The position numbers and the translations under genes were made by a program. The notes beneath the pieces were generated by a model. The model did no database searches. It was not told where the DNA came from and was given only the letters and a program-made list of their open reading frames with translations. A stretch of DNA of 64,000 bases from contig NZ_AUCX01000009.1 of assembly GCF_000429985.1 (NCBI RefSeq), forward strand, positions 124,001-188,000, read 5' to 3'. Positions 62,549 through 64,000 of the stretch are shown one piece after another; within the stretch, counting starts at the first letter, position 1; each line of letters begins with the position of its first letter. This DNA is from Maridesulfovibrio bastinii DSM 16055 (GTDB taxonomy: Bacteria; Desulfobacterota; Desulfovibrionia; Desulfovibrionales; Desulfovibrionaceae).

Positions 62549-64000
62549 ATGACACCTAAAAAGAAAAAAGAGAAAATGTTTATCAGCGTGCTTCCCAATG
62601 AGCAGGTGGAAGTTGCGTTGACTGTTGAAGGCCAGATTGTGGAGTATTATGTTGAAATGCTCCATCAGGCTAAGACCAAAGGAAATATTTACAAAGGTTA
62701 TATCCACAACATAGATACGGCCCTGCAGGCCGCCTTCATCAATTATGGCGCAGAACGTAATGGTTTTCTGCAGGTTGATGAAGTGCATCCTGAATATTAT
62801 CAGGGTGCGTACAAACTTAAGCCGGGACAGCGTTTTCCCCTGTTGCAGAAAGTTCTAAAACCGGGACAGGAAATTCTTGTTCAGGTTGTTAAAGAACCCA
62901 CAGGAAAGAAAGGTGCTTTTCTGTCTTCATATCTTTCACTCCCCGGACGTTACTTCGTACTGACTCCCGGCAGAGAGCAGGTCGGAATCTCCCGCAAAAT
63001 TGACGAAGAAAAAGAACGCGGCCGTCTCAAAGATATTATTGATCAGGTCAGTCACCATGACGGTATCGGTCTTATCGTCAGAACCGCTAGTCAGGGCCAG
63101 AGCAAAACATCTCTTACCCGTGATTTTAAATTTCTGAACAGGCTCTGGACGGATGTAAGGCTCAAGGCTCTTGACGCCGAAGCTCCTTCACTCGTCTATG
63201 AGGAAATGGATCTGGCCGCACGCTCCGTCAGAGACTATCTTTCCTCTGATGTCGCTGAAATATGGATTGATGATAAAAAAACCGCAGAGACAATCAAACG
63301 TCTTGCAGCCATGTCCTTTCCCAGAAAGACCAATCTGGTAAAATTCCACGCTGATGCGGATAAGACCTTGTGGGAAAGATTCAACCTTGTCAGACAGATT
63401 GAGCAGATATACAGCCGTGAGGTTGTGCTGCCTTCCGGCGGACGTCTGGTATTTGACCAGACTGAGGCTCTCACCGCTATTGATATTAACTCCGGTAAAA
63501 TTGGCGGAGAACGCAATTTCAAAGAAATGGCCTTAAAGACCAATATTGAAAGTGCTGAAATGATAGCCAGACAGCTTAAGCTCCGTGATCTTGGTGGACA
63601 GGTTGTTATAGATTTTATTGAGATGAAGGATTCCAAGCATTGCCGCGAAGTGGAAAAGACCATGCGTGCCGCACTTAAAAACGACCGTGCGAGAACAGAT
63701 GTTGGCAGAATTTCACGCTTCGGGCTGATGGAACTTGTCAGACAGCGTCTGGGATCATCCGCAATTGCGGTTAGTACCGAACCATGTCCTGTCTGTGAAG
63801 GAACCGGTATCCGCCGGAATATGGAATGGCAGTCCATGCAGGCTTTGAAAGAAATCTACAGACAGCTGCGCAGAGCATCCTGTCCTGATGTTTTTGTTTA
63901 TGAAGCTAAAAAAGAGCTAGCCATATATCTGCTGAACAATAAGCGTGAGCTGATAATGGACTTTGAAAAGATGTTCAAAAAAAGCGTGCAGATTGAGACC
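62549..64000 (+). CDS. Ribonuclease E/G family protein (5' part, cut by window end)
   Basis: Incomplete at the 3' end: 484 codons are visible and the frame remains open at 64000. A Lys-rich start (TPKKKKEKMFISVLPNEQ) is followed by the S1 domain, with GNIYKGYIHNIDTALQAAFINYG. The catalytic core has FDQTEALTAIDINSGK and GGQVVIDFIEMKD, whose aspartates bind Mg. CPVCEGTG near residue 414 is the zinc-link. The endonuclease processes rRNA and degrades mRNA. Length so far fits RNase G or the N-terminal half of RNase E; the missing C terminus would decide. It starts 64 bp after the radical SAM gene. Confidence 0.94.
   Translation, partial: MTPKKKKEKMFISVLPNEQVEVALTVEGQIVEYYVEMLHQAKTKGNIYKGYIHNIDTALQAAFINYGAERNGFLQVDEVHPEYYQGAYKLKPGQRFPLLQKVLKPGQEILVQVVKEPTGKKGAFLSSYLSLPGRYFVLTPGREQVGISRKIDEEKERGRLKDIIDQVSHHDGIGLIVRTASQGQSKTSLTRDFKFLNRLWTDVRLKALDAEAPSLVYEEMDLAARSVRDYLSSDVAEIWIDDKKTAETIKRLAAMSFPRKTNLVKFHADADKTLWERFNLVRQIEQIYSREVVLPSGGRLVFDQTEALTAIDINSGKIGGERNFKEMALKTNIESAEMIARQLKLRDLGGQVVIDFIEMKDSKHCREVEKTMRAALKNDRARTDVGRISRFGLMELVRQRLGSSAIAVSTEPCPVCEGTGIRRNMEWQSMQALKEIYRQLRRASCPDVFVYEAKKELAIYLLNNKRELIMDFEKMFKKSVQIET

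Overview
The window looks like chromosomal DNA of an anaerobic, Gram-negative, flagellated bacterium, most likely a Desulfovibrio-type sulfate reducer. This assignment is inference: G+C is moderate (below 50% by eye), and there is a four-subunit 2-oxoacid:ferredoxin oxidoreductase, a full-length NifU, LPS-heptose synthesis, chemotaxis and flagellar genes, and large hybrid histidine kinases. No insertion sequence, prophage, CRISPR array or rRNA operon was seen. A perfect parS site next to parA suggests the replication-origin-proximal part of a chromosome, but no oriC was found.

Layout. 0.3-4.3 kb, minus strand: 2-oxoacid:ferredoxin oxidoreductase genes behind queA. 4.4-11.1 kb, plus strand: a MerR-like regulator, a lipoprotein, coaBC, an unknown Pro/Ser-rich protein, the membrane pair nfeD/slipin and a UDP-glucuronate 4-epimerase. 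11.2-18.1 kb: parS, parA, a minus-strand zinc-ribbon gene, parB, hldA, a DUF1992 gene, a secreted protein and phosphofructokinase. 18.3-20.7 kb, minus strand: glycerate 2-kinase behind a FadR-type regulator with a perfect operator palindrome. 20.9-23.3 kb: a chemoreceptor with two CZB-like repeats, and tRNA-Lys(UUU). 23.3-29.1 kb: a PaaK-like protein without a recognisable P-loop, a ChaN-PDZ lipoprotein, mutM, murJ and trmN6.

29.1-32.3 kb is the most interesting part. Four tightly coupled genes encode the N-terminal lobe of a Rad50/SbcC-type ATPase ending at a zinc-hook-like CPLC, an Mre11/SbcD-type metallophosphoesterase, a 100-residue coiled coil, and the C-terminal ATPase lobe. This reads as a Rad50-Mre11 machine whose Rad50 is split into separate polypeptides. 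The N-lobe coiled coil also carries an exact 39-residue repeat.

32.4-43 kb: fliN, serB, a histidine kinase, a structured AT-rich intergenic region, an S24-type regulator lacking the usual cleavage residues, panB, a membrane protein, a duplicated secreted protein, a DEDDy exonuclease and prfC. 43-51 kb: a methyltransferase-like protein and an RsbW-like ATPase convergent with a 2139-residue pseudokinase/ATPase/GAF/PAS/histidine kinase/receiver protein. 51.3-54.6 kb, minus strand: a NicO-type metal transporter, a DUF1007 protein and two TetR regulators. 55.8-60.1 kb: nifU, nifS, cysK and cysE, which make cysteine and mobilise its sulfur for Fe-S assembly. 60.2-64 kb: trmI, a radical SAM protein, and the start of an RNase E/G gene cut by the window edge.

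All functional names come from reading motifs and recognising families; no database search was run.
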